Notes under the pieces: model-generated
What the model saw: only the letters and a program-made list of their open reading frames with translations
The model's database searches: none
What the model was told of the DNA's origin: nothing
Part shown: piece by piece, positions 1-9,132 of the stretch
Layout: each line of letters begins with the position of its first letter
How positions within the stretch are numbered: the first letter of the stretch is position 1
Assembly: GCA_900012615.1 (NCBI GenBank)
Contig: LT009757.1
Location: 1,643,851-1,707,850 of the forward strand
DNA length: 64,000 nucleotides
Direction of reading: 5' to 3'
DNA from: Agrobacterium genomosp. 13 str. CFBP 6927
Lineage (GTDB): Bacteria > Pseudomonadota > Alphaproteobacteria > Rhizobiales > Rhizobiaceae
Translations under genes and position numbers: made by a program

Positions 1-364
1 TGAGCAATCCGGTTTACATCCAGCCCTAGTTTCCCGGACAGATGACAAGTGGGGCGGGCGGACTTCTCCGCTCGCTCGTTCGTGCACTTGCAATATTACG
101 GGCGCGGCAAAGTCCGCACGCCGTCGCGGCCGGCTCCGCCCCATCCTTGGTTAAAGACTATCAGGTGGTCCGGTCGTTTCTCCGTCGTGGCGCAGGTTTC
201 GGTAACGATGTTATAATACGTCCGAGAGTGACGGTTATCTACAAATGGATGCCACTGAGCTCATTCGGCCTCCCAACGCGATCCAGATTTCAGGGCAGTT
301 CCGGCGCGCAGATCGCCTGATTTACCGATGTGAGCCTCAGTCGATAAAAGTGCTTTAAGCGGTA
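1..364. other. Left-edge region with no supportable gene
   Basis: I see no convincing gene here. A 92-codon open frame at 42-320 lacks a ribosome binding site and resembles no family I know. The tail probably holds promoter sequence for the importer operon that starts at 452. The operators for that operon begin at 365. Confidence 0.5.
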
Positions 365-407
365 TTGCATTCGTATGCATTTATGCTACTTTGCATACGA
401 ATGCAAA
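365..407. promoter_or_regulatory. Two LacI-type operators upstream of the importer operon
   Basis: Two near-palindromes lie 26 bp apart centre to centre: GCATTCGTATGC at 367-378 and GCATACGAATGC at 393-404, the latter inside TTTGCATACGAATGCAAA (390-407). They are inverted copies of each other and match sites before the HisD-like gene and the cupin gene. The CG-centred palindrome is typical of LacI-family operators, and the likely binder is the LacI protein at 8032-9060. The assignment is inferred from motif sharing. Confidence 0.75.
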
Positions 408-451
408 AACTGACACGACGTCGTTATGAGAAATTTGGGAGGAGCCAAATT

Positions 452-1786
452 ATGATTTCGAGGCGTAACTTCACGCAACTGGGTTTGGCGGCGTCGATGG
501 CGGCCACCTTCGGTGTTTCGCCGCGCCGGGCCTCGGCTGCTCTTCTTGAGGGCAAGCCTTTCGCCGGCCAGGCTATCAATATCATGCTGCCGCAATCGAG
601 CCAGTTTCGCGCCCATGAAAAGCGGCTTGCGCAATTTGAAGAACTGACGGGCATCAAGGCTGTTTATACCTATGTTCCCTATGGTCAGGTACGCGACAAG
701 ATCACGACCGAAGCGGTGGCAGGCAGCTCTGAATATGATGTCGTCTGTTATCAGGACAATTGGGGTCCGTCCCTGTCGATTTATCTGCACCCGCTCGACG
801 AATTGCTCAAGCGCGATGGGCTCGACATCAACCGTTACCCGCAAGCCTACAAGCTCGGCGGCCAGATCGGCGGCGTGACCTACGGTCTTCCGGTGCGCGG
901 CCATCCCCAGATGCTGTTTTATCGCAAGGACCTTTTCGATGCCGCGGGCCTCAAGCCGCCGACGACCTGGGACGAGGTTGCTGCTGCGGGTGCCGCCATA
1001 CAAACGGCCAATCCCGATGTGTCGGGTGTGGCGATGTATTACGGCAAGGGCAATGGCCAGCAGAACCTCTTCCTCTGGCTCAATCATTTATGGGGCAAGG
1101 GCGGCGACATCTTTTCACCCGACTTCAAGGAAACCCGCTTCACCGATCCGGCTGCCATCGAAGCCACGCAGATGTATCTGGACCTTTTGCTGAAGCATAA
1201 GGTGGCTGCGCCCGGTTCCGTGCAGTTCGTCGAAGGGGACGCCGTCAACTCCGTGGCGCAGGGCAAGTCGGCCATGGTCATGGTCTGGTGGTGGGTCTAT
1301 TCGGTTCTGACGGGCGAAAAATCCTCTCTGAAGCCGGAACAGGTCGGCTTTGCGCCCATGCCGCAGTTCGACAGCGGTGCCCCCGTATCCTATGCCCTGT
1401 CTTTGCCCTTCGCGGTCAGCGCGCTTTCGAAAAAGAAGGATGCGGCATGGGAATTCATGAAATGGGTTTCGACGCCGGAACTCGAGATCGAATGCGCGAT
1501 CGACAAATCCGACCCCAAGACGTCTGATATCGTGGTCACCAACACGAAGAGCTTCCTCGACGAAAAGGTGAATGCGGCAAATCACGGCCTTCATAAGGTC
1601 GCTGCGAAGAGCCTTGAGGGTTCGCGGATCATGCCGCAGCTCAAGGAATGGCCGCAGATTGCCGTCACACTTGAAAACACCATCTCGGAACTTGCCACCG
1701 GTTCAAGGCCGGTAAAGGATGGGCTGGATCAGGCGGCTCAGGACATCGATCGTATCCTGCGGCGTGCAGGTTATCGCAAGGGCTGA
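452..1786 (+). CDS. Carbohydrate ABC transporter substrate-binding protein (Tat-exported)
   Basis: A 444-residue periplasmic solute-binding protein of extracellular solute-binding family 1, which delivers a sugar-like ligand to the permeases encoded just downstream. The N-terminus has a twin-arginine motif (S-R-R-N-F, residues 3-7), a hydrophobic stretch and an A-S-A-A cleavage region near residue 30, so export by the Tat system is likely. I chose ATG 452 because GGGAGGAG (437-444) sits 7 bases upstream. The frame opens earlier at TTG 365, but that start would lie inside the operator and bury the signal peptide. First gene of a five-gene operon (452-5801). The ligand is not evident from sequence. 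Confidence 0.9.
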   Translation: MISRRNFTQLGLAASMAATFGVSPRRASAALLEGKPFAGQAINIMLPQSSQFRAHEKRLAQFEELTGIKAVYTYVPYGQVRDKITTEAVAGSSEYDVVCYQDNWGPSLSIYLHPLDELLKRDGLDINRYPQAYKLGGQIGGVTYGLPVRGHPQMLFYRKDLFDAAGLKPPTTWDEVAAAGAAIQTANPDVSGVAMYYGKGNGQQNLFLWLNHLWGKGGDIFSPDFKETRFTDPAAIEATQMYLDLLLKHKVAAPGSVQFVEGDAVNSVAQGKSAMVMVWWWVYSVLTGEKSSLKPEQVGFAPMPQFDSGAPVSYALSLPFAVSALSKKKDAAWEFMKWVSTPELEIECAIDKSDPKTSDIVVTNTKSFLDEKVNAANHGLHKVAAKSLEGSRIMPQLKEWPQIAVTLENTISELATGSRPVKDGLDQAAQDIDRILRRAGYRKG

Positions 1787-1875
1787 GTGAACCGCCTTCA
1801 CCGTGAATGAAGGCATATGCCGGGTGGAGCAGGCGCTTCCCCTGGCAGGCCTTCCCTGTCGTCAAGGGATTTTCC

Positions 1876-2748
1876 GTGAAAGACAAACATCTGAAATACT
1901 GGCTGATTACACCAGCCTTCGTCGTCATCGCAGCGACGCTTCTCTACCCATTGGGTGCCGCTCTCTGGTACTCGGTCCATGAGTGGAACCTGGCGCAGCA
2001 GCCGACGCTCGGGCCTTTCGTCGGCATGGAGAACTATACCCGCGTCATCACGGACGATCCGGATTTCTGGCACAGCATCCGGGTGACGTCGGTCTTCACA
2101 GTCTTCTCCGTCTTCTTCACGATGATCCTCGCCATGGGGCTGGCTTTGCTTCTGGCCGGTGCCGATATGATGCGGGTAAGTGTGCGTACGCTGCTCGTGA
2201 TACCTTTCGCCATGTCGCCTGCATTACTCGGCATATCCTGGCGCTTCCTGTTCAATCCGGAGTTCGGCGCATTTGCCGCCGTGGTCGGCGCCGTCGTTCC
2301 GTCGTTGAAAGGCGTTCCGATCCTTGCTGATCCGACACTTGCGATGGCGACGTTGATAGCTTCGGACGTCTGGCACTGGTCGCCTTATTTCATGCTCCTC
2401 TTCATTGGCGCGCTTGCCGCTCTTCCGCAGGAAACTGTTGAGGCAGCCCAGGTCGATGGGGCTTCCAAGACACGGGTGTTCTTTGAAATCGTGTTGCCGC
2501 AGCTGCGGCCGGTGCTTGCCATCGCCCTTCTGCTCAAGGCGATCTTCTCGCTCAAGGTTCTCGATCAGGTCGTCACGCTCACCAATGGCGGTCCGGGGAC
2601 GGCGACGGAAACGCTGGCGCATTTCGTGTTCCAGACCGCCTTCCGCTGGTACGACCTCGGTTATGCGGCGGCGGTTGCCTATCTGCTCGCGGCTGTCATG
2701 GCGGTGCTTGCAGCAATTTATTCACGGTTCGTCATGGAGCGCCAGTGA
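1876..2748 (+). CDS. Carbohydrate ABC transporter permease, MalF/UgpA-like
   Basis: An inner-membrane permease of 290 residues with about six membrane segments. The cytoplasmic EAA loop reads EAAQVDGAS and contacts the ATPase. The frame extends upstream to ATG 1807, but the first 23 residues look non-native (Trp/Arg rich). GTG 1876 has AAGGGA at 1864-1869 and is directly followed by K-D-K-H-L-K-Y-W, a usual MalF-type N-terminus, so I prefer it. It should pair with the permease at 2750, from which it is separated by one base, as subunits of one importer. Confidence 0.88.
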   Translation: MKDKHLKYWLITPAFVVIAATLLYPLGAALWYSVHEWNLAQQPTLGPFVGMENYTRVITDDPDFWHSIRVTSVFTVFSVFFTMILAMGLALLLAGADMMRVSVRTLLVIPFAMSPALLGISWRFLFNPEFGAFAAVVGAVVPSLKGVPILADPTLAMATLIASDVWHWSPYFMLLFIGALAALPQETVEAAQVDGASKTRVFFEIVLPQLRPVLAIALLLKAIFSLKVLDQVVTLTNGGPGTATETLAHFVFQTAFRWYDLGYAAAVAYLLAAVMAVLAAIYSRFVMERQ

Positions 2749-2749
2749 C

Positions 2750-3577
2750 ATGCAGATGAAAACCAGAAACCGGATTTCAAGCCTCGCGCGCGGACTTGCC
2801 ATCGCGCTCATTCTCCTCGTTTTCATCGGTCCGATCGTGTGGATCGTGGCGACGGCATTCAAGGACCCCCGCGACGTCTACGCGCTGAGGTTCTTCTTCA
2901 CACCCACGCTTGAAAATATCCGCACTGCGTTCGAAGCGCCGTTTCTCGTCGGCGAGCGCACCTGGAACAGCATCGTCGTGACGATGGGAACGCTGCTGCT
3001 GTCGTTGCCGATCGCCACTGCCGCGGCCTATGCGTTTTCGCGCTTCCGGTTCCCCGGTGGCAGCATCTGGCCGATCGGCGTGCTGGCGACCCAGTTCATC
3101 CCGCCCGTCATCGTCATCATTCCGCTCTTCATCGCCTTTCGCCAGGGTGGTCTGCTCGACACGCGCATCGCGCTCATCATCGCCAACATGTCTTTCGTGG
3201 TTCCCTATGCGATCTGGATGATCAAGGGGTTCATCGACTCCATACCGGTGGACATGGAGGAAGCAGCGCAGATCGACGGCGCGTCACGCCTGAGGGCAAT
3301 CTGGGATGTCGTCGTTCCAATGGCGCTTCCGGGCATCGCCACCGCCGGCATCTTCTGTTTCGTCGTCGCATGGAACGAGTTCTTTTATGCGCTGGTGCTG
3401 ACGCGGGAAAACGCAACGACCATACAGGTAGCGCTGATGAGCGCCAGGACGGAACGCGGCGACGCGTGGGAAATCATGGCCGCCATCGGCCTCGTGATCA
3501 TCCTGCCGATGCTTGTTCTGTCCCGATACGTCCAGAAATATTTCGTTAAAGGCCTTGTTTCGGGCTCGGTAAGATAG
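2750..3577 (+). CDS. Carbohydrate ABC transporter permease, MalG/UgpE-like
   Basis: The second permease, 275 residues. It has an N-terminal membrane segment (A-L-I-L-L-V-F-I-G-P-I-V-W), a family-typical periplasmic loop, and an EAA loop reading EEAAQIDGAS near residue 170. ATG 2750 follows the upstream stop (TGA 2746-2748) after a single base, which implies translational coupling; ATG 2756 is an alternative. The frame is open back to 2405, but that part overlaps the first permease and is not family-like. Completes the transmembrane pair of the importer. Confidence 0.88.
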   Translation: MQMKTRNRISSLARGLAIALILLVFIGPIVWIVATAFKDPRDVYALRFFFTPTLENIRTAFEAPFLVGERTWNSIVVTMGTLLLSLPIATAAAYAFSRFRFPGGSIWPIGVLATQFIPPVIVIIPLFIAFRQGGLLDTRIALIIANMSFVVPYAIWMIKGFIDSIPVDMEEAAQIDGASRLRAIWDVVVPMALPGIATAGIFCFVVAWNEFFYALVLTRENATTIQVALMSARTERGDAWEIMAAIGLVIILPMLVLSRYVQKYFVKGLVSGSVR

Positions 3578-3587
3578 GGAGAAGACA

Positions 3588-4688
3588 ATGAACGATGTAT
3601 CAACCGCAAAGCGTGACTTGCGCGCAGGCGTGACAACGGTGCGGCAGCGCTCCGTGGAGGAGCTGCTTGCACCCAAGGAACGCAATGGCTTTCCCCTGGC
3701 GGGCTTCGACGATGCATTCGGCGATATCGTCGACTATATCTTCAAGATAACGCACTGGATCTGGGCTGAAAAATCGGTCGGCAAGATCTACGATTATTAC
3801 GATCATGCCTGCATGGTCTATACAGCCTTCGATATTACCCGCTCCGTCGAGGAGGTCGTCAACGGCACCGTTTCGATGATGCAGGCCTTTCCCGACCGGG
3901 AGAGCCGTTTCCTCAACGTGGCCTGGAGCGGCGATGACAAGGAGGGCTATTACACAAGCCATCTCGGCTTCAGCCAGATGACCAATATCGGTCCGAGCGC
4001 CTATGGCGAAGCGACCGGGCGGCGGGTGAACATCCATACCGTGGCCGACTGTGTCTCCAGGGATAACAAGATTTTCCGAGAATGGCTGGTGCGGGACAAC
4101 GGTGCGATGGTGCGCCAGCTGGGTTTTGACATTCATGAGGTTGCGCGCAGCCTCGCGGATCGGGATGCCGCTGCCGGCCGTGAACCCTGGTTCATCGGCC
4201 AGCCCGAGCGCTCCGCAGGCCAGGCGCTGCCATTGCCCCTCGACCGGCCCAAAAAGACGATCGAAGACAGGCTTGCCCATATGCTGCACGAGGCATGGAA
4301 CCGCCGACGGTTCGACGCGCTTCGGGAAGTTTACGACCCTGCCGTCAATGTCCATATGGCCGGCGGCCGCGAAATTACTGGTATCGAAGGCCTCGTCTAT
4401 CATTTCATCCAGATTGTCGCGGCTTTCCCGAACGCGGTGTTTTCCTTCGATAATTATTGCCATGCAGACGAAGCGGACGGCACGATTGCGGCAGTACGCT
4501 GGTCCATCCGCGGACATCATCGCGGTAACGGTCTGTTCGGCGCGCCGAGCGGCAAACCGGTCTATATTCTCGGCATGTCGCATTTCCGCTTCAACGACGA
4601 CAAGATCATCGAAGAGTGGACCCTGTATGACGAACTTGCCATCCTCCGGCAGATATATGCCCACGGGCCGGTTCGGCAGGAGGATTGA
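3588..4688 (+). CDS. Tandem SnoaL-like (NTF2-fold) protein
   Basis: A 366-residue cytoplasmic protein that looks like two SnoaL/NTF2-fold units in tandem, roughly residues 35-190 and 220-360. SnoaL-like folds include polyketide cyclases, isomerases, dehydratases and hydrolases, and function cannot be read from the fold. The second unit has the usual pattern (W-N-R-R-R-F-D-A-L near 240; H-F-R-F near 335; an I-I-E-E-W strand). There is no signal peptide. It sits between the permeases and the ATPase of a sugar-type importer, 10 bp after the permease stop and 3 bp before the ATPase start, so it is surely co-expressed with uptake. A good RBS (GGGAGAAG) precedes ATG 3588. A role on the imported compound is my inference. 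Confidence 0.7.
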   Translation: MNDVSTAKRDLRAGVTTVRQRSVEELLAPKERNGFPLAGFDDAFGDIVDYIFKITHWIWAEKSVGKIYDYYDHACMVYTAFDITRSVEEVVNGTVSMMQAFPDRESRFLNVAWSGDDKEGYYTSHLGFSQMTNIGPSAYGEATGRRVNIHTVADCVSRDNKIFREWLVRDNGAMVRQLGFDIHEVARSLADRDAAAGREPWFIGQPERSAGQALPLPLDRPKKTIEDRLAHMLHEAWNRRRFDALREVYDPAVNVHMAGGREITGIEGLVYHFIQIVAAFPNAVFSFDNYCHADEADGTIAAVRWSIRGHHRGNGLFGAPSGKPVYILGMSHFRFNDDKIIEEWTLYDELAILRQIYAHGPVRQED

Positions 4689-4691
4689 GAC

Positions 4692-5801
4692 GTGGCGTCA
4701 GTAAACCTCACCGATATCGAAAAACGCTTCGGGTCCTTCGTTGCCTTGCCCAAGCTCAATCTGTCCATCGCCGACGGCGAGTTTCTGGTGCTGCTGGGAC
4801 CATCTGGCTGCGGCAAGACGACGACGATGCGCATTGTGGCCGGACTGGAAGAGGCGAGCGCGGGCGAATTGCGGATCGGAGACAAGGTCGTCAACAACAT
4901 GTTGCCCAAGGACCGCGACGTGGCGATGGTCTTTCAGAACTACGGTCTCTATCCGCATATGACGGTGGCAGGCAACATCGCCTATCCGCTCAAGGTGCGT
5001 GGCGTTCCCAAGACGGAGCGGGAACGTCAGGTTCAGGCTGCAGCCGAGAAGGTCGAGCTTGGGCCGCTTCTCGGGCGCAAGCCCCGTGAGCTGTCGGGCG
5101 GCCAGCGTCAGCGCGTGGCGCTGGCGCGCGCCATCGTGCGCACGCCCAAAGTGTTCCTGATGGACGAACCGCTCTCCAATCTCGATGCGAAACTGCGGGT
5201 CACCATGCGCGCGGAAATCAAGCATCTGCAGCATCAGCTTGGCGTGACAACCATCTACGTCACGCACGACCAGATCGAAGCCATGACATTGGCTGATCGG
5301 GTTGCCGTCATGAACAAGGGCGTCATTCAGCAACTTGCGCCACCGGAAGAAATATACGACCGGCCCGCAAACCTGTTCGTCGCCGGTTTTATCGGCTCGC
5401 CCCCGATGAATCTCATTTCCGGCGAGACCACCGATGGCGTCTTCTGTTCGGACGCCCTTTCTCTTGGCCGGCAGCAGCTGCCTGGAAAGGGCAAAATGGT
5501 TCTCGGTATCCGCCCCGAAGACATGTCGGTCGCCGAGGGCACGACCGGCGATCTCACCGGCAGCATCTATGCCATCGAGCTCACCGGCGAATCCAACTAC
5601 ATCACCGTCCAGCTGGGCAAGGACCGGATCATCGTAAGAGCGCCGCGGTCATGGCGCGGAAAACCGGGGGATACGGTCGCGATCGAGTTGAACGCATCCC
5701 GTCTGCACCTCTTTGACGCTGCCACGGGAGAACGCATTGACTTGCCCTCCATGGAGCACTCGCTTGGGGCAAATATCAGCCGTCCGCAATTGCAGGGGTA
5801 A
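4692..5801 (+). CDS. ABC transporter ATP-binding protein, UgpC/MsmK type
   Basis: The energising ATPase (369 residues) of the carbohydrate importer. It has Walker A GPSGCGKTT near residue 37, signature LSGGQRQR near 135, Walker B VFLMDEP, an H-loop VTHDQ, and a C-terminal TOBE-type regulatory domain from about residue 240. Start is GTG 4692, just after the SnoaL-like gene. Last gene of the operon; a 156-bp gap with an operator separates it from the HisD-like gene. Confidence 0.92.
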   Translation: MASVNLTDIEKRFGSFVALPKLNLSIADGEFLVLLGPSGCGKTTTMRIVAGLEEASAGELRIGDKVVNNMLPKDRDVAMVFQNYGLYPHMTVAGNIAYPLKVRGVPKTERERQVQAAAEKVELGPLLGRKPRELSGGQRQRVALARAIVRTPKVFLMDEPLSNLDAKLRVTMRAEIKHLQHQLGVTTIYVTHDQIEAMTLADRVAVMNKGVIQQLAPPEEIYDRPANLFVAGFIGSPPMNLISGETTDGVFCSDALSLGRQQLPGKGKMVLGIRPEDMSVAEGTTGDLTGSIYAIELTGESNYITVQLGKDRIIVRAPRSWRGKPGDTVAIELNASRLHLFDAATGERIDLPSMEHSLGANISRPQLQG

Positions 5802-5841
5802 CGACCCTTTCAAATTGCGCTGGATGATAGCAGAACCTATT

Positions 5842-5855
5842 GAATACGTATGCAT
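5842..5855. promoter_or_regulatory. LacI-type operator before the HisD-like gene
   Basis: GAATACGTATGC (5842-5853) differs from the perfect palindrome GCATACGTATGC by one base and is flanked by T and A runs like the other copies. It lies about 103 bp before the HisD-like start and 40 bp after the ATPase stop, so it marks a separate promoter under the same regulator. Confidence 0.7.
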
Positions 5856-5957
5856 TTGCCGGTAACTACTTGTAGCGGTGCTACTGGAAGGGAAGGCGAT
5901 TGAAGTTTCCGAGCAGCATTGCGTTTTCGCATGCTGAAACGCCAAGGAAAGAAACAC

Positions 5958-7268
5958 ATGACAGTCACCTATCTCAAGCGCGGAAAGCCAGAGGCGCAAC
6001 GGTCTGAAGACGATGCGAAGGTTCGTACGATCGTGGAGTCGACGCTGAAGGACATCGAGACGCGTGGCGACGCTGCCGTGCGCGCGCTTTCGGAGAAATT
6101 CGACAAATTTTCACCGCCATCATTCAAGCTCAGCCCGTCCGAGATTGAGGCAGCAATGTCCAGGGTCTCGGCGCGCGATATGGCCGATATCGATTTTGCC
6201 CAGGCGCAGATCCGCCGTTTCGCACAGGCCCAACGCGCCTCGATGACCGATATCGAGGTGGAAACGCTGCCTGGTGTGATCCTTGGTCACCGCAACATTC
6301 CGGTTCAGTCGGTTGGCTGCTATGTGCCCGGCGGCAAGTTTCCGATGGTCGCCTCTGCCCATATGTCGGTGCTGACGGCGTCCGTTGCAGGCGTTCCGCG
6401 CATCGTCGCATCCGCTCCGCCGCAAAAGGGCGAGCCGCATCCGGCGATCGTTGCGGCCATGCACAAGGCCGGCGCCCACGAGATTTACGTGCTGGGCGGC
6501 ATGCAGGCCGTTGGCGCAATGGCTCTGGGCACGGAGACGATTAAGCCTGTCGATATGCTGGTCGGTCCCGGCAACGCCTTCGTAGCCGAGGCCAAACGCC
6601 AGCTTTATGGCCGCGTCGGCATCGATCTCTTTGCGGGTCCAACCGAGACGATGGTGATTGCCGATGAGACGGTGGATGCCGAGATGTGCGCCACCGACCT
6701 GATCGGCCAGGCGGAACATGGCTATAATTCGCCATCCGTCCTCTTGACCAATTCCGAGAGGCTGGCAAGGCAGACGCTGGCCGAAGTCGAGCGCCTGCTG
6801 GCGATCATTCCAACCACGGAAACAGCAAGCGCCTCCTGGCGCGACTACGGCGAGGTCATCGTCTGCGACACCTATGAGGAGATGCTGGCAGTTGCCAACG
6901 ATATCGCCTCCGAACACGTTCAGGTGATGACCGACCGTGACGATTGGTTCCTGGAGAACATGCACTCCTACGGTGCGCTGTTCCTCGGCCCGCGAACCAA
7001 TGTTGCCAATGGCGACAAGGTGATCGGCACCAACCATACGCTGCCGACCAGGAAGGCCGGCCGGTATACCGGCGGTCTCTGGGTCGGCAAGTTTCTGAAG
7101 ACGCACTCCTACCAGAGGGTGTTGACTGACGAGGCCGCGGCCGAAGTGGGTGCCTATTGCTCGCGTCTCTGCCTGCTGGAAGGCTTCGTCGGCCATGCCG
7201 AGCAGGCCAATGTCCGGGTTCGCCGTTATGGTGGCCGCAATATTCCTTACGGAGAGGCGGCCGCCTGA
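5958..7268 (+). CDS. HisD-family (histidinol-dehydrogenase-like) NAD-dependent dehydrogenase
   Basis: A 436-residue homologue of histidinol dehydrogenase. The zinc and catalytic positions known for HisD are visible: Q-A-E-H in [18 protein letters not shown], the Asp in [13 protein letters not shown], and the C-terminal E-G-F-x-x-H. It is therefore probably an active zinc-dependent alcohol oxidase of the family. Its place in a LacI-controlled catabolic operon, away from any his gene, argues against histidine synthesis. HisD paralogues such as HpsN oxidise other diols (dihydroxypropanesulfonate) to acids. ATG 5958 follows AAGGAAAG; the frame extends to 5919 without support. The TGATG overlap with the SDR indicates coupled translation. 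Confidence 0.8.
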   Translation: MTVTYLKRGKPEAQRSEDDAKVRTIVESTLKDIETRGDAAVRALSEKFDKFSPPSFKLSPSEIEAAMSRVSARDMADIDFAQAQIRRFAQAQRASMTDIEVETLPGVILGHRNIPVQSVGCYVPGGKFPMVASAHMSVLTASVAGVPRIVASAPPQKGEPHPAIVAAMHKAGAHEIYVLGGMQAVGAMALGTETIKPVDMLVGPGNAFVAEAKRQLYGRVGIDLFAGPTETMVIADETVDAEMCATDLIGQAEHGYNSPSVLLTNSERLARQTLAEVERLLAIIPTTETASASWRDYGEVIVCDTYEEMLAVANDIASEHVQVMTDRDDWFLENMHSYGALFLGPRTNVANGDKVIGTNHTLPTRKAGRYTGGLWVGKFLKTHSYQRVLTDEAAAEVGAYCSRLCLLEGFVGHAEQANVRVRRYGGRNIPYGEAAA

Positions 7269-8032
7269 TGCAGATCCCCCGCACGCCCTCCTTTCGCCTT
7301 GCCGGCAAACGCGCTCTCGTCGCCGGTGCATCGTCCGGCATCGGCTTCGGCTGCGCGGTCGCGTTGGCAGAGGCGGGCGCGCATGTGGTGCTTGCCGCCA
7401 GATCGGCGGAAAAACTCGATGAGGTGGTGGAGGCTATCCGGTCCGAAGGTTTATCGGCTGAAGCAATGGTGATGGATATTGCCGATGTCGAGGCGACGCA
7501 GGCTCAGGTTGATGACCAAGGACCGTTCCAGGTGCTCGTCAACAGCGCGGGTATCGCCCGACATGGGCCGGCGCTTGAAACGACCCCTGTTGACTTCGAT
7601 GCCGTCTTCTCTTTGAACGTGCGCGGCGCCTATTTCCTGACCCGCGCGGTGGCCAGAGGGCTGATTGACGCCGGCCAGCCGGGTTCCCTGATCAATATTT
7701 CCTCTCAGATGGCCCATGTCGGCGGCATCGACCGGGCGGTTTACAGCGCCACGAAACATGCCGTCGAGGGGTTTACGAAGTCGATGGCGATCGAATGGGG
7801 CTCGAAAGGCATCCGGGTCAATACGATCTGCCCGACTTTCATCGAGACGCCGCTGACCGAGCAAACCTTTTCTCAACCGGAACGGGTTCAGTGGATAAAG
7901 GAGAAAATCAAGCTTGGCCGCATCGGTCGTGTTGAAGACATTATGGCCGCGGTCACCTATCTTGCCGGCGACGCGGCGGCGATGGTGACAGGAACCGCGC
8001 TGATGGTCGATGGGGGTTGGACGGCAGACTGA
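7268..8032 (+). CDS. SDR-family oxidoreductase
   Basis: A classical short-chain dehydrogenase/reductase of 254 residues. It has the nucleotide-binding GASSGIG motif near residue 22, NSAG (usually NNAG) near 92, catalytic Ser in I-S-S-Q, and Y-S-A-T-K (YxxxK). The conserved C-terminal V-D-G-G-W closes the fold. ATG 7268 is inside the TGA of the HisD-like gene (TGATG), and its own stop overlaps the LacI start in the same way. It probably interconverts a hydroxyl and keto group in the same pathway as the HisD-like enzyme. Confidence 0.88.
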   Translation: MQIPRTPSFRLAGKRALVAGASSGIGFGCAVALAEAGAHVVLAARSAEKLDEVVEAIRSEGLSAEAMVMDIADVEATQAQVDDQGPFQVLVNSAGIARHGPALETTPVDFDAVFSLNVRGAYFLTRAVARGLIDAGQPGSLINISSQMAHVGGIDRAVYSATKHAVEGFTKSMAIEWGSKGIRVNTICPTFIETPLTEQTFSQPERVQWIKEKIKLGRIGRVEDIMAAVTYLAGDAAAMVTGTALMVDGGWTAD

Positions 8033-9060
8033 TGGCAAACGATAAGATCACTTCGAACGATGTTGCGCGCCTGGCGGGCGTAAGCCAATCGGCAGTCTCA
8101 CGGTACTTCACGCCGGGCACCTCGGTTTCCAAGAAGACATCCGAGAAGATCAGGGATGCAGCCGAACAGCTCGGTTACCGGCCGAACGTTCTCGCCCGCT
8201 CGCTGATTACCGGGCGCAGCCGCATCATCGGTCTCGTCGTCGCCTATCTGGAAAACTACTTCTACCCGGAGGTTGTCGAGCGGCTGTCGAAAGCGCTTCA
8301 GGATCAGGGTTACCATGTTCTGGTCTTCATCTCCTCGATCGCCTCCGAAAATGTCGACCAGATCACCCAGGAAATTCTGGACTATCAGGTGGATGGCATC
8401 GTTCTGGCATCGGCGAACATGTCGTCCGAACTTGCGGCGCGCTGCCATGCCTCTGGCGTGCCGATCGTACTGTTCAACCGGTCGCAGGATGATATGCGGC
8501 TCTCGGCCGTCACTTCGGACAACCGCGCCGGCGGGCGCCAACTGGCCGATCTGTTCGTGTCGCTTGGTCACACGCGTTGCGGCTATATCGCTGGCTTTGA
8601 AGGCGCCTCGACGCAGCGTGACCGCGAACAGGGTTTTCGGGAAGGGCTGGAAGCGGCGGGGCTCACGCTCTTTGCCCGTGAAGTCGGCAATTTCCGTTAT
8701 GAAGAGGCGCAGGCGGCGGCGCGGCGGATGTTCGCCGGGCCGGATCGCCCCGATGCCGTCTTCGTCTGCAACGACCACATGGCATTTGCCGTGATGGACG
8801 TGCTGCGCTTTGAATTGAAGTTGAGCATTCCCGGCGACGTTTCGGTCGTCGGCTTCGACGATGTGCCGCCGGCGCGCTGGCCGGCATACAATCTCACGAC
8901 CATCCGCCAGAATGTCGACGACATGGTCGGCGAGACGGTTGCGACGCTGATGCAGAGCATCAAGCAGGGCGATGGTGCCGCGCGCCGTGTCGTCCTTGAT
9001 GGTGCCCTGGTCCTGCGTGGCTCGACCCTCCAAACAGCTCCTACAGAAGTGAGACGCTAA
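8032..9060 (+). CDS. LacI-family transcriptional regulator
   Basis: A 342-residue LacI/GalR repressor. An N-terminal helix-turn-helix (S-N-D-V-A-R-L-A-G-V-S-Q-S-A-V-S-R) is followed by the hinge helix and a periplasmic-binding-protein-like effector domain. ATG 8032 overlaps the SDR stop (TGATG), so the regulator is made from the catabolic message. It is the obvious candidate to bind the GCATACGTATGC-type palindromes at 365-407, 5842-5855 and 9107-9123, which would make control autoregulatory. The effector is unknown but probably a sugar-like substrate or pathway intermediate. Confidence 0.92.
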   Translation: MANDKITSNDVARLAGVSQSAVSRYFTPGTSVSKKTSEKIRDAAEQLGYRPNVLARSLITGRSRIIGLVVAYLENYFYPEVVERLSKALQDQGYHVLVFISSIASENVDQITQEILDYQVDGIVLASANMSSELAARCHASGVPIVLFNRSQDDMRLSAVTSDNRAGGRQLADLFVSLGHTRCGYIAGFEGASTQRDREQGFREGLEAAGLTLFAREVGNFRYEEAQAAARRMFAGPDRPDAVFVCNDHMAFAVMDVLRFELKLSIPGDVSVVGFDDVPPARWPAYNLTTIRQNVDDMVGETVATLMQSIKQGDGAARRVVLDGALVLRGSTLQTAPTEVRR

Positions 9061-9066
9061 GCCTCC

Positions 9067-9084
9067 CCATCCCGGAAGGGATGG
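9067..9084. terminator. Short hairpin after the LacI gene
   Basis: CCATCCC (9067-9073) and GGGATGG (9078-9084) form a 7-bp stem with a GGAA loop just after the LacI stop. No run of T follows, so it is a weak terminator at best or a 3' end stabiliser. Confidence 0.4.
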
Positions 9085-9106
9085 AGAAGCACTGACCGCA
9101 ACCCAT

Positions 9107-9123
9107 TTTGCATACGTATGAAA
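9107..9123. promoter_or_regulatory. LacI-type operator before the double-cupin gene
   Basis: TTTGCATACGTATGAAA (9107-9123) contains the perfect palindrome CATACGTATG (9111-9120). It is the same motif as at 365-407 and 5842-5855. Its end lies 9 bp before the cupin start, so a bound repressor would probably also block transcript start. Confidence 0.72.
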
Positions 9124-9132
9124 GGCTGAAAA

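Noticed and set aside
42..320. A 92-codon frame at the left edge
   Set aside because: No ribosome binding site and no family resemblance.
3600..4664. A 354-codon minus-strand frame over the SnoaL-like gene
   Set aside because: Exactly covers a plus-strand gene with good RBS and family motifs; no support for expression.
5958..7268. Naming the HisD-like gene hisD of histidine synthesis
   Set aside because: The operon context is catabolic and LacI-linked with no other his gene; only the family name is justified.
6120..7331. A 403-codon minus-strand frame over the HisD-like gene
   Set aside because: Shadow of the HisD-like gene, with composition rich in Arg/His and no recognisable family.
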